Below, piece after piece: positions 8,382-16,484 of a stretch of 64,000 nucleotides of DNA. The stretch's first letter is position 1. The number at the start of each line of letters is the position of its first letter. The notes below the pieces were generated by a model, which was given only the letters and a program-made list of their open reading frames with translations, was not told where the DNA came from and did no database searches. The stretch is from positions 868,001 to 932,000 of the forward strand of contig JAEUTN010000014.1 in NCBI GenBank assembly GCA_016787895.1, in the 5' to 3' direction. Source of the DNA: Bacteroidia bacterium (GTDB lineage: Bacteria > Bacteroidota > Bacteroidia > B-17B0 > Aurantibacillaceae). The translations under genes were made by a program, and so were the position numbers.

Positions 8382-11192
8382 CTATTTTTTCCCCTCTGCC
8401 GCTTTTGCATCTGCTTTCACTTTTGCATCTGCTAAAATTTTCTGGCAACGGGCTTCGCTCTCGTCAAGTATTTTTTGGGCTTTTTTATCCGCTTCTTTCT
8501 TGGCTGCTTTTGCCGCTTCTTTTGCCGCCATTTTGGCTACCGGATTGCCGGCTTGTTCTACTAAAGCATCGGCCTGAGCGTAACCTTCTTTTTTGGTTTT
8601 TTCTACCAGGGCATTGGTTTCAGCGCGAATTTTTTCTACCTGCGCCTGTGCATCGGCCAAAATTTTCTGGGCTTCTTCATTGGCTTTGTCAATACCGGCA
8701 TTGAGGGCCTGTGTGGTAACAGTGGCTACCGCTGTTTTGCCTTCTTCTTTCATGCTGGTTTTTATGGTAGGTTTTGTTGCGGTTCCTCCAAACAACACGT
8801 TCACATTGATTTTTTCACCCAAAGCCACATTGGTGCCTGCGGCAGCATTGGCCTGATTCATCAGATCCTGCAGCGCTGAATTGGCCGAAGCACCAAACAT
8901 GCTGCGGGGAATTTCCATTTTCCAGGTGTAATCAATGGTTTGATCGAGGCCTGTGCTGCCTTGTATGTTGGTGGTGATCTGATTCACTTTAGTGGTAAAA
9001 GGTTCAAGGTGTAAACGCCCGTCCTTAATAAAATAAAAGAAACTCACATCACTCACATCCATGCTTTTTAACTGCTCAATTTTCAAAGCATCACCCAGTT
9101 TCATAAACGGAGGGTAACCACTCACGTTTACCTTTTTTGTTTTCAGCACCCCTTTGGCAGCAATGGTGTTCATGTCGGGTTCCATGTTTTCATTTAAGGC
9201 AACGTTAAAGTCTTCCAGAGTAGCGGTGAAAAGACCTTTGGCGTGTTTGCCTATAGGCGCCATTTTTTGTACCGTATTAAAGGTGTTGAAACTTTGCTGA
9301 ATGTCCAGATTCTCCATTTTCAAATTCAGTGCCGTGGTTGGTTTTTTCGGGTTGTTGCTTTCGTAATACCCGTTTACCACCAAAGTGCCACCGAGGGTGT
9401 TCATTTTTAAATTGGTCATGTCCACCTTACGATTGCGAATCACCAGATTACCCAGCATGTTTTCAAGCACCATGTTGGTGTAAAGCACCTTGTCGAATTT
9501 GGCATCCAGATTAAAATCAATGTTGCCGGGCACTTCAAAAGCTCCGGTTGCAGCGGCTGCCGTGTCGGTTGCAGCAACGGCGGTTGTATCTTCAGGGCCC
9601 ATGAGCTCATTCAAATCGAGCAATTTGCTGCTCACTGCAAAACTGCCCTTGATCAAATCGTCCTTAAACACGTATTGCATAAAATTTTCAATTTTTCCTT
9701 TGGCCTGTAGGTCCGATTTGCCTAACATAGCATCAAAAGCGGCCAGTTCAACGTACTGGGTAGTGAAGTTGAGTTTTAAACTGTTCAGTTGAACAGGATA
9801 AGTTAAACTGGTAGTTTTATAATCCATTTTATCAATTTCAAGAGAACCCGAAGCTTTGAATTTGTCGTACTCTTGTTTGTCGATGGCACTCATATTCCCG
9901 GCGAGGCTGATGTCCGATTTAATGGTGCCGCTGAGGTTATCGCCTTTGTCCAAAGGAACAAATTCTTTTACGGTGGCTAAATTGATAAGACCTTTAATGC
10001 TGGCTTGTATGCCGGGATCAGAAATGGGCGTTTTGATGTGAGCGCTGAGGTCGATGGGATTGCCGGCCATTTCAATATGAAAGGTGTTTATGTGAACAGT
10101 TGTATGATCCAAATCACCGTCAGGATTTAAAACATGCACATCTACGTTGATATTGTTCACCGACTTTGGCAAACTTGGGTACTTAAACATAGCATTGTCT
10201 ATTTTCAGATTCGCTCCAAAAGCGGGCATTTGCACGGCGTTGTAACGCCCTTTGGCATGACCGTCCAGCGTGAGTTTTCCGGAGGTTTTTACATCCGCAA
10301 AATCTTTGCTATATACTGCAGGAATTAAAGATAAAATGGATTTGAATTCGGTTTGTTTGGCTTTAAAGGTCAGTGCCATGTCAATATTGGTGTCAGGCAT
10401 GGCCAGCCAACCGTCCATGCCCAGCATTAAATCATTCAGCCCGAATTCATTTTCCTTAAATGTAAATTTAAAATTAGGCATGTCCATTTCCATGTCGGCT
10501 TTGGCCGTAGTGTGCACCTTGCTGAGGTAAGCAATGCCATCCATTTTGTAGGTGAGCTCAGCTATATCGAGCAGGTTGTTCATGATAAAGATGTCCTGTG
10601 TAAAGTCTCCGTTCATGGTATAATTCATGTTCTCCATACGGGCGTACATGTTGCCTTGCATATCATCGTAAACGATAAGCGATTCGGTAATTTTAAACTC
10701 CTTGAGTTTCATGGCAAACTTGCTGGTGTCGGTTGATGCCGTTTCTTCAACCGCACTACTGTCGGATTTGGCAATGTCGTAATTGGCTTTGCCGTTAGGA
10801 AGAATTTTTGCAAGAATGCGGGCTTTGTTGATGACGATAGAGTTGATCTGGTATTGATCGCCGGAGAGCACGCTTTTGAGGTTGAGGTCGAGGCTCAGCC
10901 GGCCGATGGAGGCGAGGGTGTCTTTTTCAAATTCATTGATGCCCACCACCGAAACATTGTTGATCTCAAAACGAAAATCGGGAAAAGTAGAGATAAGGCT
11001 TAGGTCAAATTCTCCAAAATCCACTTTGGCATTCAGGTTGGCATTGGCCTGCTCTTTAACAAGGGCAACAATTTTGCCTTTAAAAAGAAAGGGCGCCGCA
11101 ATCAGCAACACAATGAGCAGAAGCAGGGAAATGCCGGTCCATTTCAGGATGCGCTTAATCAATGACGGTTTTTTAGAATCAGGCTGTGTCAT
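8382..11192 (-). CDS. AsmA-family protein with C-terminal coiled-coil extension
   Basis: 936 residues. An N-terminal anchor (about 14-38, LKWTGISLLLLIVLLIAAPF) is followed by the AsmA N-terminal signature (ANLNAKVDFGEFDLSLISTF) and a very long repetitive beta-rich body, consistent with the AsmA/TamB-like bridge proteins that are inner-membrane anchored and span the periplasm. A typical AsmA C-terminal region lies around residues 600-800 (GNLVIRNRKVDMTNLKM, SGYPPFMKLGDALKI). The last ~110 residues are Ala/Lys/Glu-rich and strongly coiled-coil-like (DKANEEAQKILADAQAQVEK). Role inferred from family: envelope lipid homeostasis or transport. It stands alone between a hypothetical gene and rpoD. 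Confidence 0.85.
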   Translation of the reverse strand: MTQPDSKKPSLIKRILKWTGISLLLLIVLLIAAPFLFKGKIVALVKEQANANLNAKVDFGEFDLSLISTFPDFRFEINNVSVVGINEFEKDTLASIGRLSLDLNLKSVLSGDQYQINSIVINKARILAKILPNGKANYDIAKSDSSAVEETASTDTSKFAMKLKEFKITESLIVYDDMQGNMYARMENMNYTMNGDFTQDIFIMNNLLDIAELTYKMDGIAYLSKVHTTAKADMEMDMPNFKFTFKENEFGLNDLMLGMDGWLAMPDTNIDMALTFKAKQTEFKSILSLIPAVYSKDFADVKTSGKLTLDGHAKGRYNAVQMPAFGANLKIDNAMFKYPSLPKSVNNINVDVHVLNPDGDLDHTTVHINTFHIEMAGNPIDLSAHIKTPISDPGIQASIKGLINLATVKEFVPLDKGDNLSGTIKSDISLAGNMSAIDKQEYDKFKASGSLEIDKMDYKTTSLTYPVQLNSLKLNFTTQYVELAAFDAMLGKSDLQAKGKIENFMQYVFKDDLIKGSFAVSSKLLDLNELMGPEDTTAVAATDTAAAATGAFEVPGNIDFNLDAKFDKVLYTNMVLENMLGNLVIRNRKVDMTNLKMNTLGGTLVVNGYYESNNPKKPTTALNLKMENLDIQQSFNTFNTVQKMAPIGKHAKGLFTATLEDFNVALNENMEPDMNTIAAKGVLKTKKVNVSGYPPFMKLGDALKIEQLKSMDVSDVSFFYFIKDGRLHLEPFTTKVNQITTNIQGSTGLDQTIDYTWKMEIPRSMFGASANSALQDLMNQANAAAGTNVALGEKINVNVLFGGTATKPTIKTSMKEEGKTAVATVTTQALNAGIDKANEEAQKILADAQAQVEKIRAETNALVEKTKKEGYAQADALVEQAGNPVAKMAAKEAAKAAKKEADKKAQKILDESEARCQKILADAKVKADAKAAEGKK

Positions 11193-11267
11193 AACAAATG
11201 GTATAGGACTCTAAAAATAAGAAGAAAAAGGGTACTTCAGGTAATTTGTTAGCAATGTCAAAAAAGC

Positions 11268-11297
11268 AAAAGCCTCCCCGAAAACGGAAAGGCTTTT
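11268..11297 (-). terminator. Rho-independent terminator of rpoD
   Basis: An inverted repeat with arms AAAAGCCT (11268-11275) and AGGCTTTT (11290-11297), with an inner CCG-AAAA-CGG hairpin. On the reverse strand it lies 35 bases after the rpoD stop and finishes in a T-run, so it should end rpoD transcription before the AsmA gene. It also has a T-run on the forward strand but no forward gene feeds it. Confidence 0.8.
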
Positions 11298-11331
11298 TCA
11301 TTATAAACCGCAAACCCTTAAGCGATTTATT

Positions 11332-12198
11332 TTAACCCAAATACACTTTTAATAAACGGCTGCGTGAACTGTTTTTTAAACGGCGCACCGCTTTCTCCTT
11401 GATCTGGCGAACGCGTTCGCGGGTGAGGTCGAATTTTTCACCAATCTCTTCAAGCGAATGCGGGTGTTTGCCACCCAGGCCAAAAAATAATTTTACGATG
11501 TCGGCCTCACGCTCGGTTAAGGTGGCCAGGGCCCGGTAAATTTCCATTTGTAAACTTTCGCCAAGCAGTGAACGATCGGGACTTGTGGAGCTTTCATTCC
11601 TTAAAAGGTCGTACAAGGTGCCTCCGTTTTCATCGTCGCCCAAAGTAGCATCGAGGCTGAGGTGGCGACTGTTGTTTTTAATGGTATCGCTGATATCACC
11701 GGGCATCATTTCCAAAGCTTCGCTCAACTCTTCGTAGCTGGGCTCGCGCTCGAGGTGTTGTTCGAGAACCGAAATGGTTTTATTCAGTTTGTTGATGGCC
11801 CCAATTTTATTCAAAGGCAAACGCACAATACGGCTTTGTTCAGCCAAGGCCTGAAGGATACTTTGACGGATCCACCACACGGCATAGGAGATAAATTTAA
11901 ATCCGCGCTTTTCATCAAAACGTTGAGCCGCTTTTATTAAACCCAAATTGCCTTCGTTAATAAGGTCGGGTAAACTCAATCCCTGATTTTGGTATTGTTT
12001 ACTTACCGAAACCACAAAACGTAAATTGGCTTTCACCAATTTGTCGAGGGCCCTTTGATCACCGGCGCGGATTTGCGCGGCTAATACCGCTTCCTCATCG
12101 GCGCTGATCATGTCAACCCTGCCAATATCGTGCAGGTACATATCCAGCGAAGCGGTTTCGCGGTTGGTGATCTGGCGGGTAATTTTAAGTTGTCTCAT
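11332..12198 (-). CDS. rpoD: Primary sigma factor RpoD/SigA (short Bacteroidota form)
   Basis: 288 residues, the short housekeeping sigma typical of the phylum. Region 1.2 ([20 protein letters not shown]), region 2 core binding and -10 recognition ([35 protein letters not shown]), region 3 ([17 protein letters not shown]) and region 4.2 helix-turn-helix ([20 protein letters not shown]) occur in order. The N-terminal 1.1 region is absent, as usual here. It directs most transcription, recognising -33 TTTG and -7 TAnnTTTG elements in this phylum. The ATG at 12198 precedes the conserved [14 protein letters not shown] opening. A strong hairpin terminator follows. Confidence 0.97.
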   Translation of the reverse strand: MRQLKITRQITNRETASLDMYLHDIGRVDMISADEEAVLAAQIRAGDQRALDKLVKANLRFVVSVSKQYQNQGLSLPDLINEGNLGLIKAAQRFDEKRGFKFISYAVWWIRQSILQALAEQSRIVRLPLNKIGAINKLNKTISVLEQHLEREPSYEELSEALEMMPGDISDTIKNNSRHLSLDATLGDDENGGTLYDLLRNESSTSPDRSLLGESLQMEIYRALATLTEREADIVKLFFGLGGKHPHSLEEIGEKFDLTRERVRQIKEKAVRRLKNSSRSRLLKVYLG

Positions 12199-12351
12199 GA
12201 TGGATGACTTTTACAACTAATACGCCAGGGCAAATGCTAGCGTTGGGTAATGAATAGTATTTTAACATTATTCATTTTTGAACAGGAATCTGATGGCTCG
12301 AAACCCATCGAAAAGCACTGATTATCAGCGAGATTTGCCTTAGCGATGGAA

Positions 12352-12551
12352 GCGGCAGCCCCGGGAACTTGTTACTTAGTGCCGCCATGGCAAGGAGGCT
12401 TTTGCATAAAGCAAAAGACCCCGCAGCCATTTTTAAGATGCAAGATGCGGCGGCACTTGGTAACAAGACCCGGGCTAAAGCTGAGAGCGCGGCCCCGCCA
12501 TGAAGTGAAAAACTTCCAACGTGTATTATTGTTTTTCTACTTCATGGGGGG
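12352..12551. ncRNA. Candidate structured RNA or hairpin repeat element between rpoD and recN
   Basis: The 441 bases between divergent rpoD and recN contain no credible gene but do contain two long imperfect hairpins. Hairpin 1: arm 12359-12386 pairs with 12449-12475. The pairing is 9 bp (GTGCCGCC end), a 2-base mismatch, 8 bp (CTTGTTAC/GTAACAAG), a small bulge and 6 bp (CCCGGG). Its apical part holds a 7-bp stem CTTTTGC/GCAAAAG (12399-12417). Hairpin 2: CCATGAAGTGAAAAAC (12498-12513) pairs with 12531-12547 over 16 bp with one bulged A, extended by CCCC/GGGG. Either strand could be transcribed. The rest of the gap (12199-12351, 12552-12639) holds only the rpoD and recN upstream regions. Confidence 0.4.
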
Positions 12552-12639
12552 AAAGGCCCAAATCAATTGTTTAAAACATTACAACACTCATTGGAGACCT
12601 TGCTTTTCATAAAACCATAAAAACTCCGAACTTACCGCT

Positions 12640-14298
12640 GTGTTAAAACATTTGATCATACAAAATTTTGCCCTCATTGAGGAAATGGATGTGCAGTTTC
12701 CCGGACAACTGACCATCATTACCGGGGAAACCGGGGCAGGGAAATCCATTTTTTTAGAAGCCCTGGGACTTGCTTTGGGGAAACGCGCTGATTTAAGCAG
12801 CCTGCGTAACACCAGCAAAAAATGCATTATTGAAGCGGAGTTTGATATTTCGCAACTGGAACTGAAATCGTTTTTCAAAGAACAGGAATTGGAATATGAA
12901 CCGAAACTGGTGTTGAGAAGAGAAATTTCGGGCGATGGAAAATCGCGCTGTTTTTTGAACGACGCTTTGGTGAGCCTAACGGTTCTAAAACAACTTTCGG
13001 AACAATTGGTTGACATTCATTCTCAACACCAAACCTTATTGCTGAACAACGGACAATTTCAGTTGGGATTGATGGATGCTTTTGCGGATACCAACCATTT
13101 ACTGGAAGATTATAAAGGCAAATACAACGAACTGCAAAAATTAAAGCGAAGCCTGAACGAATTGGAGGAGGCCGAAGCCAAGGCCAGGAAGGACAAGGAC
13201 TATTATGATTTTTTGTTTAAGGAGTTAAGTGAAAGCGATATTGCCCCGGGATTGCTGAACCAGCTCGAAGAACAGAGCCTGAGTTTGGAAAACGCGGAAT
13301 TGATTCGGCATCAACTGAGCAGTGCGAGCCTGGCTTTGCAAAACGGCGATCAAAATCTTTTGAGCGGATTCGCACACATTAAACAGCAATTGTTTGGTTT
13401 GGCAAAGTTTGGGGAGAGCTATAAACTCTTGGGAGAAAGGGCCCAGTCGCTTTACCTGGAGTTAAAAGACATTGCTGCTGAACTGGAGCAGGCCGAAATG
13501 CAGGTGAGTGTGAATCCGGAAAAATTAAACGAGATCAATCAAAAATTAGATGCGCTGAACCGTTTGCTTAAAAAACACAATGTAAAAAGCGAAGAAGAAT
13601 TGCTGAACATTAAGGAGGACTTGCAGGCGAAGTTGTTGCAGATGGAATCTCTGGAAGAGGAGATTGTAAAAACCAAGGCTAAAATAGAGGTCTTAACAAA
13701 GCAGGTACTGGCGCTGGCAATGGAGTTAAGTGCGAAGCGAAAAAAAGTGGTGAAGGAGGTAGAAGCCCAGGTGATAAAACTCTTAAAAGACCTTGGCATG
13801 GAGCACGCGGTGTTTAAGGTGTTGTGTGAAAGTTTGCCCGAGCCGGGCCCAAGCGGTGCCGACCAATTGCGGTTTTTGTTTTCAGCCAACAAAGGGGAGG
13901 AGCCGGGGGAATTGCAAAAGATTGCGAGCGGAGGTGAGCTTTCGCGTTTGATGTTGAGTTTAAAAGCCTTGCTAGCTGAGAAGAAAAATTTACCCAGCAT
14001 AGTGTTTGATGAGATAGATACAGGCGTTAGCGGTGAAGTAGCCGACCGCATCGGAAACATTTTATCGCGCATGGGCAAAAACATGCAGGTAATCAGCATC
14101 ACGCATTTGCCGCAAATTGCCAGCAAGGGCAAACACCATTTGTTTGTGTATAAAAAGGATGGGCAGGAAAAAACCCTTTCGCATATTAAGGAATTAAGTG
14201 CTGAAGAACGTACCGTTGAAATTGCCAAAATGCTCAGCACCGGTAAACCCACCGAATCGGCCATTAAAAACGCCATGGATTTGCTGAAGGCAAATTGA
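12640..14298 (+). CDS. recN: DNA repair protein RecN
   Basis: An SMC-like ATPase acting in recombinational repair of double-strand breaks. The 552-residue protein has Walker A GETGAGKS (29-36), a long coiled-coil middle (about 150-400), the ABC signature SGGELSRLMLSLKA (about 430) and Walker B SIVFDEIDTGVSGEVADRIG (about 453-472). Length is normal. The start codon is GTG at 12640; no ATG fits upstream and a later start would lose the nucleotide-binding strand (LKHLIIQNFALIEE). It is probably transcribed from a promoter in the hairpin-rich gap to its left. Confidence 0.97.
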   Translation: MLKHLIIQNFALIEEMDVQFPGQLTIITGETGAGKSIFLEALGLALGKRADLSSLRNTSKKCIIEAEFDISQLELKSFFKEQELEYEPKLVLRREISGDGKSRCFLNDALVSLTVLKQLSEQLVDIHSQHQTLLLNNGQFQLGLMDAFADTNHLLEDYKGKYNELQKLKRSLNELEEAEAKARKDKDYYDFLFKELSESDIAPGLLNQLEEQSLSLENAELIRHQLSSASLALQNGDQNLLSGFAHIKQQLFGLAKFGESYKLLGERAQSLYLELKDIAAELEQAEMQVSVNPEKLNEINQKLDALNRLLKKHNVKSEEELLNIKEDLQAKLLQMESLEEEIVKTKAKIEVLTKQVLALAMELSAKRKKVVKEVEAQVIKLLKDLGMEHAVFKVLCESLPEPGPSGADQLRFLFSANKGEEPGELQKIASGGELSRLMLSLKALLAEKKNLPSIVFDEIDTGVSGEVADRIGNILSRMGKNMQVISITHLPQIASKGKHHLFVYKKDGQEKTLSHIKELSAEERTVEIAKMLSTGKPTESAIKNAMDLLKAN

Positions 14299-14339
14299 AG
14301 TAAACCGCACGAACAAAGTAGAGTTGGATTAAGGACAGT

Positions 14340-14882
14340 ATGGCAAAGAAAGGACCTTTTATAGCGCTTTCAAACGACTTGATATTAAGTCAGATTTATT
14401 TTCTTCGGGGGCACAAGGTGTTGCTCGACAAAGATCTTGCAGCACTCTATCAGGTTTCAACAGGTAATCTCAATAAAGCGGTACAAAGAAATCTGAAGCG
14501 ATTCCCGGATGATTTTATGTTTCAATTAAGCGAACAGGAGTTCAAAAATTTGATATTCCAAAATGGAACATCAAGTTGGGGAGGAACGAGAAAGGCACCT
14601 TATGCTTTTACTGAACAAGGAGTAGCCATGTTATCAGGGGTATTAAACAGCGACCGAGCAATAGAAGTGAACATTCGAATTATGCGTGTGTTTACTCAAA
14701 TCAGAAAGGCATATATCGATAATACGGAGTTGCAATTGGCCATTGAAAAGATTAAAAAGAAAACAGAAAACAATTCAAAAAATATTGAATTGGTTTTTCA
14801 ATATCTTGATGAACTCTTACAGTCTAAAAAAGCCTCAAAACCAAGAAGACAAATAGGATTTAAGTTACCGCCTAAAAAGTAA
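14340..14882 (+). CDS. ORF6N-domain DNA-binding protein
   Basis: 180 residues. The N-terminal ~110 residues match the ORF6N domain: an opening ILSQIYFLRGHKVLLDKDLA, then LAALYQVSTGNLNKAVQRN, RFPDDFMFQLSEQEF and FTEQGVAMLSGVLNSDRAI. The C-terminal 60 residues are charged and helical (ELQLAIEKIKKKTENNSKNI), probably a coiled coil for oligomerisation. ORF6N was first named from phage proteins but is also common as solitary chromosomal genes in Bacteroidota; no other phage gene is near. It lies 42 bases after recN and could be its operon partner. The function is unproven; sequence-specific DNA binding is inferred. Confidence 0.85.
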   Translation: MAKKGPFIALSNDLILSQIYFLRGHKVLLDKDLAALYQVSTGNLNKAVQRNLKRFPDDFMFQLSEQEFKNLIFQNGTSSWGGTRKAPYAFTEQGVAMLSGVLNSDRAIEVNIRIMRVFTQIRKAYIDNTELQLAIEKIKKKTENNSKNIELVFQYLDELLQSKKASKPRRQIGFKLPPKK

Positions 14883-14982
14883 AATACCAGATGGTCTGTT
14901 TTTGCTGAGAACACACTCAATATTTTGGAATTATTTTATACGCCATACAAGGTTAAAATCAAGTTGCTGAATACAGTTTTCT

Positions 14983-14990
14983 TATATTTG
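14983..14990 (+). promoter_or_regulatory. Putative promoter of fabI (-7 box TATATTTG)
   Basis: TATATTTG is a perfect TAnnTTTG box, 19 bases before the fabI ATG. A TTG at 14964-14966 is 16 bases upstream, slightly shorter than the usual 17-23 spacing, and could be the -33 element. Confidence 0.5.
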
Positions 14991-15009
14991 CTTCTCAAAC
15001 AAAAACCTT

Positions 15010-15822
15010 ATGGCATATAACCTATTAAAAGGAAAACGCGGCATCATTACCGGTGCGCTCGATGAAAATTCTATCGCCTGGAAGGTGGCTCAACGCTGCC
15101 ACGAAGAAGGCGCTACGTTTACACTCACCAATGCCCCCATTGCCATGCGCATGGGCGAAATCAATAAACTGGCTGCTGCTACCAATTCCAAAATAATCCC
15201 TGCCGACGCTACCAGTGTTGAGGATTTAACCAAATTGTATACCGAATCCATGGACGTGCTAGGAGGGAAGATCGATTTTGTTTTACACTCCATTGGCATG
15301 AGCGTGAACATCCGCAAAAACATTCCTTATACCGAATTGAACTACGATTTTTTTAATAAGGGCATCGACGTGTCGGCCATGAGTTTGCACAAAATGCTGG
15401 CGGTGGCCCACAAACTCGACGCCTTGAACGAACACGCTTCGGTTGTTGCCTTAACTTACATTGCCGCGCAGAAGGTGTATCCGTTTTATACCGATATGGC
15501 CGATATCAAATCCATGCTCGAAAGCATTGCCCGCACCTTTGGTTACCATTACGGCAAACAGAAAAAGGTGAGAATCAATACCGTTTCACAGTCTCCAACC
15601 AAAACCACTGCGGGCGGAGGAATTAAAGGGTTCAACGAATTTTACGAGTTTGCCGACATGCAGTCCCCATTGGGCAATGCCAGTGCCGACGATTGCGCGA
15701 ATTACTGCGTGAGTTTGTTCAGCGACCTAACCAGAATGGTAACCATGCAAAACCTTTACCACGATGGAGGATATTCTTTCACAGGGGTAAGCGCCGAGCA
15801 ATTGGACGCCATAGCGAAATAA
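15010..15822 (+). CDS. fabI: Enoyl-[acyl-carrier-protein] reductase (NADH)
   Basis: Reduces trans-2-enoyl-ACP in the last step of each type II fatty acid elongation cycle, in the cytoplasm. The 270-residue short-chain dehydrogenase opens with KRGIITGALDENSIAWKVA, the FabI-type cofactor loop. Tyr150, Tyr160 and Lys167 have the spacing of the E. coli FabI Tyr146/Tyr156/Lys163 set. The long acidic-aromatic insert (GFNEFYEFADMQSPLGN) is common in Bacteroidota FabI. It is monocistronic by appearance, with a promoter box just upstream. fabF lies at the far right of the window, so the pathway genes are dispersed. Confidence 0.95.
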   Translation: MAYNLLKGKRGIITGALDENSIAWKVAQRCHEEGATFTLTNAPIAMRMGEINKLAAATNSKIIPADATSVEDLTKLYTESMDVLGGKIDFVLHSIGMSVNIRKNIPYTELNYDFFNKGIDVSAMSLHKMLAVAHKLDALNEHASVVALTYIAAQKVYPFYTDMADIKSMLESIARTFGYHYGKQKKVRINTVSQSPTKTTAGGGIKGFNEFYEFADMQSPLGNASADDCANYCVSLFSDLTRMVTMQNLYHDGGYSFTGVSAEQLDAIAK

Positions 15823-15881
15823 CAAAAGCCTTACTTACACAATTTCTCTTACTCTGAACACCACTTGCATAAACAAATGCC

Positions 15882-16472
15882 ATGAATTATTTTGAAGTGA
15901 ATAACGAAAAAGCCGTCAAACGCGCCATTTATATCGCAACGGCTGTTATTTGTGCCGCTGTATTTATCCTTAGCCAAAAATGGCTGCCCCGCCCGGAAAG
16001 CATTCCGAGCTGGATATATCAATTGCCTGCTTTGAACGCCTTTTTTAATGGCAGCTGTGCGGTTCTGCTCATTGTTTCTTTGCTGGCCATCAAACAAAAA
16101 AACATAACGCTTCATAAAAAATTGAATCTCACGGCTTTTGTGCTGAGTTGTTTGTTTCTTATCTCTTACGTCACCGCGCATTATTTTATTCCCGACACCA
16201 AATACGGAGACAGCAATCACAACGGCATCATGGAGGAGGTTGAGAAACTAGCCGTTTCAGGCATTAAACCTTTTTATTTGATTCTATTGCTCACGCATAT
16301 TTTATTGGCTATTGTTGTATTACCGTTGGTGTTGCTGTCGTTTTACTACGGCCTCAGCGACCAAAGAGTAAAACACAAAAAACTCACCCGCTTTTCTTAT
16401 CCCATTTGGTTGTATGTAACTGTAAGCGGTGTAATTGTTTACCTGATGATTTCCCCATATTACCCGTATTGA
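15882..16472 (+). CDS. DUF420 membrane protein
   Basis: 196 residues with about five transmembrane segments. The motif LPALNAFFNGSCAVLLIVSL and the following TLHKKLNLTAFVLSCLFLIS with YVTAHYF match DUF420, a family often found beside heme-copper oxidase genes and suspected to help oxidase assembly. Conserved His residues at HKK, TAHYF and LLTHILL could bind heme or metal. Here it has no oxidase neighbour but lies 12 bases before a heme-c/copper monooxygenase lipoprotein, suggesting a shared operon. Its role in this context is inferred only. Confidence 0.8.
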   Translation: MNYFEVNNEKAVKRAIYIATAVICAAVFILSQKWLPRPESIPSWIYQLPALNAFFNGSCAVLLIVSLLAIKQKNITLHKKLNLTAFVLSCLFLISYVTAHYFIPDTKYGDSNHNGIMEEVEKLAVSGIKPFYLILLLTHILLAIVVLPLVLLSFYYGLSDQRVKHKKLTRFSYPIWLYVTVSGVIVYLMISPYYPY

Positions 16473-16484
16473 TTAAGCCGAAGA

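Noticed and set aside
12346..12612. Forward 88-residue and reverse 64-residue (12272-12466) frames in the rpoD-recN gap
   Set aside because: Both run through the long inverted repeats and encode low-quality peptides; the sequence is better explained as hairpins.
13539..14276. Reverse 245-residue frame
   Set aside because: Antisense to the RecN ATPase region, whose motifs are intact on the forward strand.
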